A stretch of 64,000 bases of DNA from Nakamurella flava (GTDB lineage Bacteria; Actinomycetota; Actinomycetes; Mycobacteriales; Nakamurellaceae). The stretch is taken from assembly GCF_005298075.1 (NCBI RefSeq), contig NZ_SZZH01000001.1, forward strand, positions 310,001-374,000, given 5' to 3'. Every line of letters starts with the position of its first letter. Positions within the stretch are counted from its first letter, which is position 1. A program made the translations under genes and the position numbers. This document shows positions 1 through 8,465 of this stretch, piece after piece. The notes under the pieces were generated by a model. The model was not told where the DNA came from, did no database searches, and saw only the letters and a list, made by a program, of their open reading frames with translations.

Positions 1-129
1 GTCGCCCCGGCCCCGCCGGTGACCCCGGTGGCACCGGCAGTCGCGCTGACGGTCCCGGTCACTCCGGCGCCCGCGACTCCGGCCACGGTGGCCCAGCCGG
101 CGCCCGTCGCGTCCGTCAACGGCCGCTGA
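1..129 (+). CDS. C-terminal tail of an unidentified protein (partial at window start)
   Basis: The window opens inside a reading frame whose last 42 codons are visible and which stops at the TGA at 127-129. The tail consists almost only of Pro, Ala, Val and Thr and shows no domain, motif or membrane segment. It ends 89 bases before tatC on the same strand. In actinobacteria tatA commonly precedes tatC, so the missing part could be a TatA with a long low-complexity extension. That is inference from gene order; nothing visible proves it. Confidence 0.5.
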   Translation, partial: VAPAPPVTPVAPAVALTVPVTPAPATPATVAQPAPVASVNGR

Positions 130-218
130 CCATCCCGGACCGGCGGACGCCGGTCATCGACCCCGGTCCCGGAGCACCCGCCATCGGGTGACCCGGGGCC
201 CCGGGGAAGGAGCACGTC

Positions 219-1214
219 ATGCCCGCTGCCCCGTCCGAACGACCGTCCGGGATTCCACCCCGATCCGACCGGCGCATCCGGTCCCGGCTGGGTCGAGTCC
301 GCACCGCCGTCGCTCGCCGCCTGTCGTTCCGCCGGGCGCCGCGACCGGTCGACGGGACCATGGCCCTGCGGGACCATCTCATGGAGCTCCGCCGGCGGGT
401 GTTCCTCGCGGCGCTCGGCCTGTTCGTGGGGACGGTGGTCGGCTTCGTCTGGTTCGCCCACGGCCCGTGGTTCCTCGGCCTGCGTTCCCTCGGTGACATC
501 CTGACCGCCCCGTACTGTTCCGTGCCCGCGCAGTACCGCATCTCGCTCGGCCCCACCGGCGCCGAATGCCGACTGCTGGCCACCGGCCCGTTCTCCGCGG
601 TGGAGTTTCGGCTCAAGGCGGCGCTGCTGGCCGGGACCGTCCTGAGCGCGCCGATCTGGCTCGGCCAGTTGTGGGGGTTCGTGACCCCGGGGCTGTACGC
701 GAAGGAGCGACGGTATGCCCGCGTCTTCGCCGGTCTGGGCGGGGTCCTGTTCGCCGCTGGCGCGGTGCTGGCCTACGTCGTCGTCGGGGAGGGTCTGACC
801 GTGCTGCTGGGATTCGGTGGCGAGACCACGGTGTCCGCGCTGACCCCGGAGAGCTACTTCACCTTCATCATCTCGATGCTGCTCATCTTCGGGGTGTCCT
901 TCGAGTTGCCGCTGATGCTCATCCTGCTGAACCGGGTCGGCGTGGTGACCGGAGCCGCCTTGGCCCGCTCGCGGCGGTACGCCATCTTCGGATTGGTCGT
1001 CTTCGCCGGTCTGGTCGTCCCGGGCAACGACCCCATCACCATGGGCGCCCTGGCCGTCTCGCTCTCGGTGCTGTTCGAGGTCGCCGTCCAGGTCGCCCGC
1101 CTGCACGATCGTTCGCTGGCCCGGCGCCAGGCCCGAGCCGCACTGCACGACGACGAGCCGTCGGCGCTCGAGGACATCAGCGTCGGTTCGTCGACAGGAT
1201 CAGGGAGGGCATGA
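219..1214 (+). CDS. tatC: Sec-independent protein translocase TatC
   Basis: TatC is the polytopic core of the twin-arginine translocase; with TatB it binds RR signal peptides and helps export folded proteins across the cytoplasmic membrane. The family's opening motif, HLMELRRRV, lies at about residues 52-60, followed by six hydrophobic segments and the conserved glutamate in the FSAVEF segment near residue 129. The ATG at 219 is preceded by a strong GGGGAAGGAG ribosome-binding site, so the protein probably carries a basic N-terminal extension of 47 residues. The alternative start is ATG 360, where family homology begins. The C-terminus is a short charged tail. The stop overlaps the tatB start (ATGA), indicating translational coupling. 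Confidence 0.93.
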   Translation: MPAAPSERPSGIPPRSDRRIRSRLGRVRTAVARRLSFRRAPRPVDGTMALRDHLMELRRRVFLAALGLFVGTVVGFVWFAHGPWFLGLRSLGDILTAPYCSVPAQYRISLGPTGAECRLLATGPFSAVEFRLKAALLAGTVLSAPIWLGQLWGFVTPGLYAKERRYARVFAGLGGVLFAAGAVLAYVVVGEGLTVLLGFGGETTVSALTPESYFTFIISMLLIFGVSFELPLMLILLNRVGVVTGAALARSRRYAIFGLVVFAGLVVPGNDPITMGALAVSLSVLFEVAVQVARLHDRSLARRQARAALHDDEPSALEDISVGSSTGSGRA

Positions 1215-1627
1215 TGTTCGGACTGTCGTGGACCCAGATCGGGATCATCGTGGTGGTCGGGGTCTTCGTCCTCGGCCCGGAACGGATACCGACCGCGGTG
1301 CGGTTCGTCGCCGACGGGACGACGAAGGTGCGGGGCATGGTGAGCGGCGCCCAGGACGGCCTTCGCCGCGAGATCGGACCGGAACTGGACGAGCTTCGTC
1401 GTCAGGTCGCCGAGCTCCAGGGGCTGCGGGACCTGATCGACCTGCGGGACCTGCACCCGCAGCGGTTGATCGGCGGGGCGCTGGCGGCATCGTCCGACCC
1501 GGCCGGTCCGGCGCCGGTCAGGCCGCCCGCCGGGCCGAGCCTGCACAAGACGCCGGCACCGGCCGACATCCCCAGCAGTTCCGGGCCATCGGCGACCCCG
1601 GACGTGACGGCGGCGACGATTCGGTAG
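1211..1627 (+). CDS. tatB: Sec-independent protein translocase TatB
   Basis: This single-span Tat subunit partners TatC in the receptor complex. The 138-residue product has one N-terminal transmembrane helix (about residues 5-20), then the hinge motif VLGPERIP and an amphipathic, charged helix, and ends in a Pro/Ala-rich tail. The GPERIP form and the following [12 protein letters not shown] helix fit TatB rather than TatA, which usually has FGxKKLP at this point. ATG 1211 overlaps the tatC stop; ATG 1214 is also possible, and an AGGGAGGG site lies just upstream. Finding tatB directly after tatC is less usual in actinobacteria, where tatA-tatC is the common pair and tatB is elsewhere. Confidence 0.88.
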   Translation: MMFGLSWTQIGIIVVVGVFVLGPERIPTAVRFVADGTTKVRGMVSGAQDGLRREIGPELDELRRQVAELQGLRDLIDLRDLHPQRLIGGALAASSDPAGPAPVRPPAGPSLHKTPAPADIPSSSGPSATPDVTAATIR

Positions 1628-1630
1628 CGT
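1625..1630 (+). promoter_or_regulatory. candidate -10 element for leaderless rarA
   Basis: The hexamer TAGCGT fits the actinobacterial -10 pattern TANNNT and ends exactly 7 nt before the GTG start at 1638, the spacing expected when transcription begins at the start codon. No Shine-Dalgarno sequence is visible. It overlaps the tatB stop codon. A -35 element is not obvious. Confidence 0.35.
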
Positions 1631-1637
1631 CGCCGGG

Positions 1638-3068
1638 GTGAGCGCGCAGGAACCCGGGCTGTTCGGGATCGCCGCGGATCCGGATGAGCCGCCGGACTCC
1701 GCGGTGTTCGGGACGGCGGACGCGACCGGCGGTCACCGACTCACCCCGGCCGTGGCCGTCCCCGTCCCGTCCGGACCACTCGCGGCCCGGCTGCGGCCGC
1801 GGACGCTGGACGAGGTCGTCGGTCAGGCCCACCTGCTCGGCCCAGGCGCCCCGCTGCGCCGGCTGGTGGAGGGTGGCGCGGCGTCGTCGATGATCCTCTA
1901 CGGCCCGCCCGGGACCGGGAAGACGACGCTCGCGACCCTGGTCGCCGGGAGCACGGGTCGCCGCTTCGAGCAGCTGTCGGCGGTGTCGGCCGGGGTCAAG
2001 GAGGTCCGGGCCGTGCTGGCCACCGCCCGGGACTCGTTGCGGCGCACCGGCGAGCAGACGGTGCTGTTCATCGACGAGGTCCACCGTTTCTCCCGCACCC
2101 AGCAGGACTCGCTGCTCGGCGCGGTCGAGGACCGCACCGTGGTGCTGATCGCGGCAACCACGGAGAACCCGTTCTTCTCCGTCGTCTCCCCGCTGCTGTC
2201 CCGGTCCCTGGTCCTGCAACTGCAGCCGCTGACCGACGCGGACATCACCGCCGTGCTCGAGCGGGCCGTGGCCGACGAGCGGGGCCTGGACGGTCAGGTC
2301 GTCCTCGACGAGGAGGCCAGGTCGTACCTCGTCGCCCTGTCCGGCGGTGACGCCCGGCGGGCGCTGACCGCGCTGGAGGCCGCCGCCGATTCGGTGCTGG
2401 CCGACGCGGTCCCGTCCGCCGACGGCGACCTGGTCATCGACCTGTCCGTGGTGGAGGCGGCGGTGAACCGGGCCGCCGTGCGGTACGACCGTTCCGGTGA
2501 TCAGCACTACGACGTGACCAGTGCCTTCATCAAGTCGATCCGGGGCAGCGATGTGGACGCGGCCCTCCACTACCTGGCCCGGATGATCGAGGCGGGGGAG
2601 GACCCCCGCTTCATCGCCCGGCGGTTGATGGTGCATGCGTCCGAGGATGTCGGGATGGCCGACCCCACCGCGCTGCCGGCGTGCGTGGCCGCCGCCCAGG
2701 TGGTGCAGCTTGTCGGATTGCCGGAGGCGCGGATCGCCCTGGCGCAGGCCACCATCCACCTGGCCACGGCGCCGAAGTCCAACGCCGTCATCCGGGCGAT
2801 CGACGCGGCGATGGCCGACGTGCGGGCCGGTCGGATCGGGTCGGTCCCGCCGGCGCTGCGGGACGGCCACTATGCGGGAGCGGCGAAGCTGGGGAACGCG
2901 CAGAGCTACGTCTACCCGCACGATCGTCCGGGAGCGGTCGTCGCCCAGCAGTACGCACCGGACGAACTTGTGGGCCGCGACTACTACCGGCCGACGGGTT
3001 ATGGAGCGGAACAGCAGTTGGCCGAACGGGTGCCGCGCCTGCGGCGGAAGATCAGGGAGCAGTCATGA
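1638..3068 (+). CDS. rarA: replication-associated recombination protein A (RarA/MgsA AAA+ ATPase)
   Basis: RarA is a clamp-loader-like AAA+ ATPase acting at stalled replication forks with single-strand binding protein. The sequence shows Walker [10 protein letters not shown] at about residues 89-97, Walker B FIDEVHRF at about 144-151, sensor TTENP, and the C-terminal MgsA-type domain with [13 protein letters not shown]. The 476-residue length is normal for the actinobacterial family. The short segment QEPGLF at the N-terminus resembles a sliding-clamp-binding peptide, which is inference. The GTG start at 1638 lies 10 bases after tatB and has no visible ribosome site. The stop overlaps the start of the downstream oxidoreductase gene by ATGA. 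Confidence 0.95.
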   Translation: MSAQEPGLFGIAADPDEPPDSAVFGTADATGGHRLTPAVAVPVPSGPLAARLRPRTLDEVVGQAHLLGPGAPLRRLVEGGAASSMILYGPPGTGKTTLATLVAGSTGRRFEQLSAVSAGVKEVRAVLATARDSLRRTGEQTVLFIDEVHRFSRTQQDSLLGAVEDRTVVLIAATTENPFFSVVSPLLSRSLVLQLQPLTDADITAVLERAVADERGLDGQVVLDEEARSYLVALSGGDARRALTALEAAADSVLADAVPSADGDLVIDLSVVEAAVNRAAVRYDRSGDQHYDVTSAFIKSIRGSDVDAALHYLARMIEAGEDPRFIARRLMVHASEDVGMADPTALPACVAAAQVVQLVGLPEARIALAQATIHLATAPKSNAVIRAIDAAMADVRAGRIGSVPPALRDGHYAGAAKLGNAQSYVYPHDRPGAVVAQQYAPDELVGRDYYRPTGYGAEQQLAERVPRLRRKIREQS

Positions 3069-4063
3069 CCGAGTCCGAGTCCACGACCCATGCGGTGGTC
3101 GTCCCGCGCACCGGCGGCTCCGAGGTGCTGGAATTCCGCGAGATGCCCCTGGCCGCCGCGGATGCCGGTCAGGTGGTCGTCGACGTGGCCGCGGCGGGCG
3201 TCAACTTCATCGACACCTACGAGCGGGAGGGCGTCTACCCCAAGGATCTTCCGTTCGTGCTCGGCAAGGAAGGCGCCGGGACCGTGGCCGCCGGCGGAGC
3301 CGACGGCTTCGCGGCGGGCGACCGGGTCGCGTGGGCCTCGGTGCCGGGGTCCTACGCCGAGCGGGTCGTCGCCCCGGTGGACCAGCTCTACCCCGTCCCC
3401 GACGGGGTCGACCTGCAGGTCGCCGCCGCCGTCGGACTGCAGGGGATCACCGCCCATTACCTGGCCACCGACTCCTACCGCATCCAGCCGGGCGACACCG
3501 TGCTGGTGCACGCCGGTGCGGGCGGGGTCGGCCTGCTGCTGACCCAGATCGCCGTCATCAAGGGTGCCCGGGTGCTGACCACGGTGTCGACCCAGGAGAA
3601 GGCCGAACTGTCTCGCGGGGCCGGGGCCAGCGATGTGCTGGTCGGGTACGGCACTGAGGGTGACGGGACCGACTTCGCCGACTGGGCCGGGGATCTCACC
3701 GGTGGGGAGGGAGTGGTGGCCGTCTACGACGGAGTCGGCAAGGACACCTTCGACACGTCGCTCCGAGCCCTGCGGGTCCGCGGCACCATGGTGCTGTTCG
3801 GTGGTGCCTCCGGGCAGGTCCCGCCGTTCGACCCCCAGCGGCTCAACGCGGGCGGGTCACTGTTCCTCACCCGGCCCAAGATGGACCACTTCATCCGCAC
3901 CCGGGAGGAACTGATCGGCCGGACCGACGAACTGTTCGGCTGGATCGCCGACGGCCGCCTGGACGTGCGGATCGGGGCGACGTACCCGTTGCGGGAGGCC
4001 GCACAGGCGCAGGACGCGCTGACCGGGCGCAAGACCACCGGCAAGGTGCTGCTGATCCCCTGA
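3065..4063 (+). CDS. NADPH:quinone oxidoreductase, zeta-crystallin type (MDR family)
   Basis: This 332-residue protein belongs to the zinc-independent medium-chain dehydrogenase/reductase group that reduces quinones and related electrophiles with NADPH. It has an N-terminal GroES-like domain with the family segment [12 protein letters not shown], and a Rossmann domain with the nucleotide-binding loop HAGAGGVG at about residues 150-157. The catalytic-zinc cysteine/histidine pattern of true alcohol dehydrogenases is missing, as expected. ATG 3065 overlaps the rarA stop by 4 bp, so it is probably co-translated with rarA. The exact substrate cannot be told. Confidence 0.9.
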   Translation: MTESESTTHAVVVPRTGGSEVLEFREMPLAAADAGQVVVDVAAAGVNFIDTYEREGVYPKDLPFVLGKEGAGTVAAGGADGFAAGDRVAWASVPGSYAERVVAPVDQLYPVPDGVDLQVAAAVGLQGITAHYLATDSYRIQPGDTVLVHAGAGGVGLLLTQIAVIKGARVLTTVSTQEKAELSRGAGASDVLVGYGTEGDGTDFADWAGDLTGGEGVVAVYDGVGKDTFDTSLRALRVRGTMVLFGGASGQVPPFDPQRLNAGGSLFLTRPKMDHFIRTREELIGRTDELFGWIADGRLDVRIGATYPLREAAQAQDALTGRKTTGKVLLIP

Positions 4064-4093
4064 TCCGCGGTGGTTGTCGGGGATCATGCCTGC

Positions 4094-4546
4094 ATGACCT
4101 GCATCGCGGTCCTCAACGGGCCCAACCTCAACCTGCTGGGCACCCGGTCGCCCGAGATCTACGGCACCACCACGCTGGACGATGTCCGGGAACTGTGCCG
4201 ACGCGAGAGTGACGCCGCCGGACTCGAACTCGACTTCCGGCAGTCCAACCACGAGGGGCAGCTGATCGACTGGATCCACGAACTGGGCCGGGAGGCGCAG
4301 GCCGGCCGGTGCGTCGGAGCGGTCTACAACCCGGGCGCGCACACCCACTACGCCTACGCGCTGCGCGACGCGATCGAAGGCGCGCAGCTGCCGGTCGTCG
4401 AGGTGCACATCTCGAACGTCCACGCCCGCGAGGAGTTCCGGCACCACTCGGTGATCTCGCCGGTCGCGGCCGGCATTGTCGTCGGATTCGGGGTGGCCGG
4501 TTACGGACTGGCGGTGCGCGGGCTGATCGAAGCCACGCGCCGCTGA
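4094..4546 (+). CDS. aroQ: 3-dehydroquinate dehydratase, type II
   Basis: This enzyme catalyses the third step of the shikimate pathway, dehydrating 3-dehydroquinate to 3-dehydroshikimate by the type II (anti-elimination) mechanism. At 150 residues it has the length of the dodecameric family. Recognisable blocks are GPNLNLLGTR with the following catalytic tyrosine in PEIYG, SNHEGQLIDWIHE, the substrate loop NPGAHTHYAYALRDA, and EVHISNVHAREEFRHHS with the catalytic histidine. ATG 4094 is chosen because the family homology starts at once; an upstream GTG at 4070 would add eight unmatched residues. No other shikimate gene is in the window. Confidence 0.95.
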   Translation: MTCIAVLNGPNLNLLGTRSPEIYGTTTLDDVRELCRRESDAAGLELDFRQSNHEGQLIDWIHELGREAQAGRCVGAVYNPGAHTHYAYALRDAIEGAQLPVVEVHISNVHAREEFRHHSVISPVAAGIVVGFGVAGYGLAVRGLIEATRR

Positions 4547-4559
4547 CTCCCCGCCGGGG

Positions 4560-5345
4560 TCAGTCCCGTTCTGACAGTCGGCGCGCCCGACTGCGGGGGT
4601 GCTCCAGCATGGTGTCGACCAGCTGGGCCCACCGGGCGGCCCGCTCGGCGAGCGAATCCACATCGATCCCGGTGGGCGCCGCCGGGACTTCGGAACCGAC
4701 GGCGATCGGGATGTGCGGGGGCACGGTGGCCAGCCGGCCGGCCGCGGTGTCCTCCGTGAGGCCGTCCAGTTGCTCGACCAGCACCCGCAGGTAGCCCAGG
4801 TGGTTGCCCGCTCGCAGGATCCGGTCCTCGATGTCGAACGGGTCGCGCTCCAGGTCGAGTGTCAGTACGCACCCGCCGCCGGTGCGACCGGCCACCTCCG
4901 TCGCCGAGGCCACATTCGAGGCCGCGCTGTCCGGTCGCAGGACGATCAACGGCACCAGCCCGTACGGTTCCGCCTGATGCACCAGGCGCGCGAACTCCAC
5001 CTCCGCCCGGGTCGGTTCCAGATCCGGCGCGAACCCCACCGTCACGTACCGCGCCCCCATCCGGCCGGCGAGATCCAGGACCCCGTCGGCAGTCTCGGCA
5101 TCGTCGACCCCGAGGTCGACCCGGCCGACATCCAGTACGGACACCCGCCAGGACAGCAGATGATCGACCATCCGCACCAGTTCGTCGGCGGCGGCGCCCT
5201 TCCCGAAATGATCGGGGCCGGGGGAGTGCGCCACCCGCAGGCCGACCGACGGGAACCCGGCCGCGTGGGCCACGTCGACCAGTCCCGCCGGGGGCAGGCC
5301 GACGGCGACGGACTCGTGCAGGGCCAGCCGATTCACGCCCTGCAC
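4560..5345 (-). CDS. sugar phosphate isomerase/epimerase-like TIM-barrel protein
   Basis: The 261-residue product looks like the AP-endonuclease-2/xylose-isomerase-like TIM-barrel superfamily: the opening ALHESVAVGLPPAGLVDVAHAAGFPSVGLRV, the repeated strand-helix pattern (GARYVTVGFAP, YGLVPLIVLRP, GCVLTLDLERDPFD) and the overall length fit. Such proteins isomerise or epimerise sugars and related polyols using a divalent metal. The usual Glu/Asp/His metal ligands are not clearly all present, so activity and substrate are uncertain. It is convergent with aroQ (13-base gap) and stands apart from the ABC operon on the same strand by 31 bases. Confidence 0.65.
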   Translation of the reverse strand: MQGVNRLALHESVAVGLPPAGLVDVAHAAGFPSVGLRVAHSPGPDHFGKGAAADELVRMVDHLLSWRVSVLDVGRVDLGVDDAETADGVLDLAGRMGARYVTVGFAPDLEPTRAEVEFARLVHQAEPYGLVPLIVLRPDSAASNVASATEVAGRTGGGCVLTLDLERDPFDIEDRILRAGNHLGYLRVLVEQLDGLTEDTAAGRLATVPPHIPIAVGSEVPAAPTGIDVDSLAERAARWAQLVDTMLEHPRSRARRLSERD

Positions 5346-5376
5346 TCTATGTCACGGGCACTGTGCGCCCCGTGAC

Positions 5377-6504
5377 TCAGAGCACGCGGTGGCGGATGCG
5401 GAGAAAGGCGGCCAACAGGACCAGTCCGGAGACCACGAAGAGCATGCCCGACCACAGGGCGCGGACCTGGGTGAAGCGATCCGCCGGGATGACATCCGTG
5501 TACTCGGCAGCGATCCCGGCCTGGTCCAGGCACTTCTGCTGGATGTCCACGTACTCCTCCGCGGTGGTGTTCTCGTCGGTGGTCGAGTACAGGCTGCAGT
5601 TCCCGTCCCAGACGATCTCCCGCCCATCGGAGTCGAGGTAGCCGTTCCGCTGGTACCAGGAATCGGCCGGGACGGCGACCGACCCGCCGTCCCGTGAGGC
5701 GGAGACGAACCGGTCGCTCGGCACAAGGTGTGGGCGGGCGACCTCGGCGCCGACGACAAGGGCGGCGGTCATCACGCTGGCCACGAGGATCGCGCCCAGG
5801 GTGACGCGCATCAGGATGCCAATCGTCACGCCGGTGCAGACGGCGACCGTGCCCACGATGAACAGCCCCAGGGCGGAGAGGTAGAACGGTTGTGGATCCA
5901 TCGGTCCGTCGCCGAATCCGCCGACGGGCGTGAAGGCTTGACTCACGCCGGTGAACGACCAGGAGGCGACCACACCGAGTCCGAGCACGGCCAGTGGCCA
6001 GGGCACCAGGAACACCAGAGTTTTTGCCGTCCACCACCGAACCCGACTGACGGACTGCGTCAGAAGTAAGACCTGAGTCCTCTGCTCGAAATCCCGGGCA
6101 AAGGCTGAGACCCCGAGGATGACACCGGCGCCGGCGGTCAGCGCCGCGCAGACCAACGTCAGCAGGCTGCCCGGTGTCCTGATGACTTCCAACTGGGTCC
6201 GTAGAACGGCGGTCGAACAGTCCGGGCTGTCCAGGGCCGATCCGCCCCGGCAGGCCGGCCCGGCGATGACGTCGGATGCGACGCCGATGGCCCACTGCCG
6301 GTACCAGACCAAGGCCAGAGCGAGCAGCGCCGCGGCGCCGACGCAGCCGAGCAGGATGGCCCGGTGGACCGGCCAGATCCCCGCGAACAGGTTCCGCCAC
6401 GACGTACGGCGACTGCCGGCGGCCTGCGCGGGGGATACCCAGTCCCCGGTGCCCGCGGGCCGAACCTCGCCCGTAGTGGGCGTTTCCGACGGGACGCGGT
6501 TCAT
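5377..6504 (-). CDS. ABC transporter permease subunit, multi-span membrane protein
   Basis: This 375-residue protein has an N-terminal cytoplasmic stretch, a first membrane helix at about residues 43-65, four further hydrophobic helices, a last helix near the C-terminus (SGMLFVVSGLVLLAAFL), and an extracytoplasmic domain of about 100 residues with several Cys residues between the last two helices. It is the membrane partner of the ATPase encoded just upstream, whose stop overlaps this start by 4 bp (6501-6504). Together with the GntR regulator this is the YtrA/YtrB-type arrangement, usually tied to export or sensing of envelope-active compounds. The substrate is unknown. Confidence 0.8.
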   Translation of the reverse strand: MNRVPSETPTTGEVRPAGTGDWVSPAQAAGSRRTSWRNLFAGIWPVHRAILLGCVGAAALLALALVWYRQWAIGVASDVIAGPACRGGSALDSPDCSTAVLRTQLEVIRTPGSLLTLVCAALTAGAGVILGVSAFARDFEQRTQVLLLTQSVSRVRWWTAKTLVFLVPWPLAVLGLGVVASWSFTGVSQAFTPVGGFGDGPMDPQPFYLSALGLFIVGTVAVCTGVTIGILMRVTLGAILVASVMTAALVVGAEVARPHLVPSDRFVSASRDGGSVAVPADSWYQRNGYLDSDGREIVWDGNCSLYSTTDENTTAEEYVDIQQKCLDQAGIAAEYTDVIPADRFTQVRALWSGMLFVVSGLVLLAAFLRIRHRVL

Positions 6505-7442
6505 CGGTCGGCTCCGTTCGAGACGGTGACGTCCGCAGCGGAAGAAGCGGCGCCGGAACGGGTCGAGCGCAGGTGCGCCATCACGATCTCCTCGAGGGTG
6601 GCCGTTTCCTCCGACCACCCGGGTGGCCGCCGGTCGACCGGGCCGTCGACCAGCGCCGTCGTCTGACGGGGCAGGGTCCGCAGATCGACGAGCCGGTCGG
6701 TGGGTAGCCACTCCGGAGTCCCGTTCGTGGCGTCGGCACCCACCGTCCCCGGGCCGATGAACAGGTGGAACCGGTCGGTCAGCTGATCCACCGCGCCGTC
6801 CAGCACGACCCGGCCGTCGGCGAGGATGACGAGATCGTCGCAGCTGTCCTGGATCTCGCTGACGATGTGACTGGACAGCAGCACGGTCATCCCGGTGTCC
6901 ATGGCTTCGGTCAGCAGCATCTGCTGCATCTCGAAGCGAGCCAACGGGTCGAGGTCGGCCAAGGGCTCGTCGAGGATGAGTAGCGCCGGTCGGCGTCCGA
7001 GGGCGAGGGCCAGGGCGAGCCGGCTGCGTTGCCCGCCCGAGAGCGTGCCGACCCGGGCCGACGGCGGCAGTTCGGCCTCGGTCACCAGCCGACGGACCAG
7101 GGTCAGGTCGAAGACCGGATTGAGATGCCTGGCCATGGCGATCATGTCGTCCACCGTGCGCCGCTTGTACAGCGGCTTGTCCTGGGCCAGGAAGCCGACG
7201 GCCGGGTGGATCGCGCGGGTGTCGACCCGGGAACCGTGCACCGCGACGAACCCCTCCGTCGCCGGGCGCAAGCCGGCCGCCACCGTCATCAGGGTGCTCT
7301 TGCCCGCCCCGTTCGGGCCGACGAGCGCCGTGATGCGACCCTCCCGCAGGGTGAGCGAGCAGTGCCGCAGCGCCCAACCGCGGCGGAACCGCACCCCGAG
7401 ATCGTCGACCTGCAACGGCGCCTGGACGAGAGCGCTGGTCAT
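6501..7442 (-). CDS. ABC transporter ATP-binding protein
   Basis: This 313-residue ATPase powers the adjacent permease. It has a complete nucleotide-binding domain: Walker A GPNGAGKST near residue 43, the signature LSGGQRSR near 134, Walker B LLILDEPLADLD, and the switch histidine in LLSSHIVSE. About 90 residues follow the ATPase core and show no known domain. The start overlaps the gntR stop by 4 bp and its stop overlaps the permease start by 4 bp, so regulator, ATPase and permease form one coupled minus-strand operon. Confidence 0.92.
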   Translation of the reverse strand: MTSALVQAPLQVDDLGVRFRRGWALRHCSLTLREGRITALVGPNGAGKSTLMTVAAGLRPATEGFVAVHGSRVDTRAIHPAVGFLAQDKPLYKRRTVDDMIAMARHLNPVFDLTLVRRLVTEAELPPSARVGTLSGGQRSRLALALALGRRPALLILDEPLADLDPLARFEMQQMLLTEAMDTGMTVLLSSHIVSEIQDSCDDLVILADGRVVLDGAVDQLTDRFHLFIGPGTVGADATNGTPEWLPTDRLVDLRTLPRQTTALVDGPVDRRPPGWSEETATLEEIVMAHLRSTRSGAASSAADVTVSNGADR

Positions 7443-7849
7443 GATTGTCCTTTCACGTCGACGGGGGGCTGGTGGAACTCCTGGTCGAGCCAGGCCTTCA
7501 CGAGGGCTTCGATCTCGTCACGTCGCAGACCGGACCGGCGCGCATTCGCCACCCACTCGCCCAGAGCCGACCCGAGAGCGGAGTGCTGGGTGGTGGACGG
7601 CCGGGCCAACTCGCGGGTGACGAACGTCCCCGCGCCCACCCGGGCCTGGACCAGGCCCTCGTGCTCCAGTTCGCGGTAGGCCTTGAGCACGGTGTTGGGG
7701 TTGATGGCCGTACTGGCGACCACCTCGCGCGCGGTGGGGAGCTTGTCGCCCACCTGTAATCGACCGAGCAGCAGCGCCTGCTGGACCTGCTGGACGATCT
7801 GGAGGTACGTCGGCACCCCCGCCCGTCGGTCGATCCGGAACTCGATCAT
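7439..7849 (-). CDS. GntR family (YtrA-type) transcriptional regulator
   Basis: A short, 136-residue GntR regulator: an N-terminal winged helix with the family signature YLQIVQQV, the turn LPTAREVVASTAINPNTVLKAYREL and the wing GAGTFVT, followed by only about 60 helical residues, which is the YtrA subfamily layout. Such proteins usually repress their own ABC-transporter operon and release DNA in response to envelope-active compounds. ATG 7849 is chosen because MIEFRIDRRAG is where the family starts; an in-frame upstream ATG at 7885 lies inside the operator. A 28-bp near-palindrome sits 16 bases upstream of the start, consistent with autoregulation. Confidence 0.9.
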   Translation of the reverse strand: MIEFRIDRRAGVPTYLQIVQQVQQALLLGRLQVGDKLPTAREVVASTAINPNTVLKAYRELEHEGLVQARVGAGTFVTRELARPSTTQHSALGSALGEWVANARRSGLRRDEIEALVKAWLDQEFHQPPVDVKGQS

Positions 7850-7864
7850 GGAGCAGAACCCTGC

Positions 7865-7892
7865 TGCACTAATGCATGAATGCAATAGTGCA
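7865..7892. promoter_or_regulatory. 28-bp near-perfect palindrome, probable GntR operator
   Basis: The two 14-base halves, TGCACTAATGCATG and AATGCAATAGTGCA, are inverted copies matching at 12 of 14 positions about a centre at 7878.5. The site is A/T-rich against the surrounding sequence and lies 16 bases upstream of the gntR start. A TTGCAC hexamer on the minus strand overlaps the distal end and could be a -35 element, so binding would block the promoter. Its position and symmetry suggest the autoregulatory operator of the GntR-ABC operon. Confidence 0.75.
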
Positions 7893-7913
7893 ATCAGGAG
7901 GGGGCCGGAAATG

Positions 7914-7960
7914 CGTCGAGGAGCGTCCTGCTCGCTCAGCGAGCACGACGCTCCTCGACG
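7914..7960 (-). terminator. long bipartite hairpin downstream of the SHOCT gene
   Basis: Bases 7914-7927 pair with 7947-7960 as a perfect 14-bp outer stem; after one C-C mismatch the inner TGCTCGCT and AGCGAGCA arms continue the stem. With about 21 paired bases it is one of the strongest hairpins in the window. It lies 27 bases past the stop of the minus-strand SHOCT gene and upstream of the gntR operator, so it probably ends SHOCT transcription and insulates the ABC operon. No T-run follows. Confidence 0.6.
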
Positions 7961-7986
7961 GTGGCCGCTGTGGGCCGGGGGACGGG

Positions 7987-8334
7987 TCAGCCCAGCAGCT
8001 TCGCCTTCTGCGCGGCGAACTCCTCTTCGGTGAGCACGCCGGCGTCCCGGAGCTGGCCGAGCTGCTGGAGCTGTTGGATGACGACGTTCATGTCCTTCGG
8101 CGGACCGGCCGGCGCCGGCGGGGCCGGTGGCGGGGGAGCGGCCGCCGGTGCGGGCGGCGGGGCCGTCTGCTGCTGGCGGTAGGCCGCGGCCTGCGCCGAT
8201 TCGACGTCACGCGCCTGCTGCTTGCGGGCGACATTGCCACTGACCGCGGTGGCGGTCCCGGCGACCACGGCGGTGCGGGCCATGGTGCCGAGCAGACCGG
8301 GGCGTCCGCCCCGGCCAAGTCCTCGTCCCAACAT
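7987..8334 (-). CDS. SHOCT domain protein
   Basis: The 115-residue product has a Gly/Arg-rich N-terminus with a weakly hydrophobic helix (TMARTAVVAGTATAVSGNVA), a Gln/Ala/Pro-rich linker, and a C-terminal SHOCT domain (LQQLGQLRDAGVLTEEEFAAQKAKLLG). SHOCT is a short helical module at the ends of many bacterial proteins, thought to mediate oligomerisation or membrane-surface attachment; its precise role is not established. ATG 8334 is supported by GAAGGAG upstream. The next gene upstream on the same strand encodes a DUF6325 protein; the two families often sit together in actinobacteria and probably act together. Confidence 0.85.
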   Translation of the reverse strand: MLGRGLGRGGRPGLLGTMARTAVVAGTATAVSGNVARKQQARDVESAQAAAYRQQQTAPPPAPAAAPPPPAPPAPAGPPKDMNVVIQQLQQLGQLRDAGVLTEEEFAAQKAKLLG

Positions 8335-8465
8335 GAGTTCTCCTTCGGTGGTGATGACGTGGGCTGCGCGATTGGGCGAAACACGCCGCCTCCGCGACGA
8401 AAAGGCGTCGTTCTTTACCAAGTCGCCGGGGGGAGGGGGGCTGGAGTCGCGGGGAACGGCGTGGA

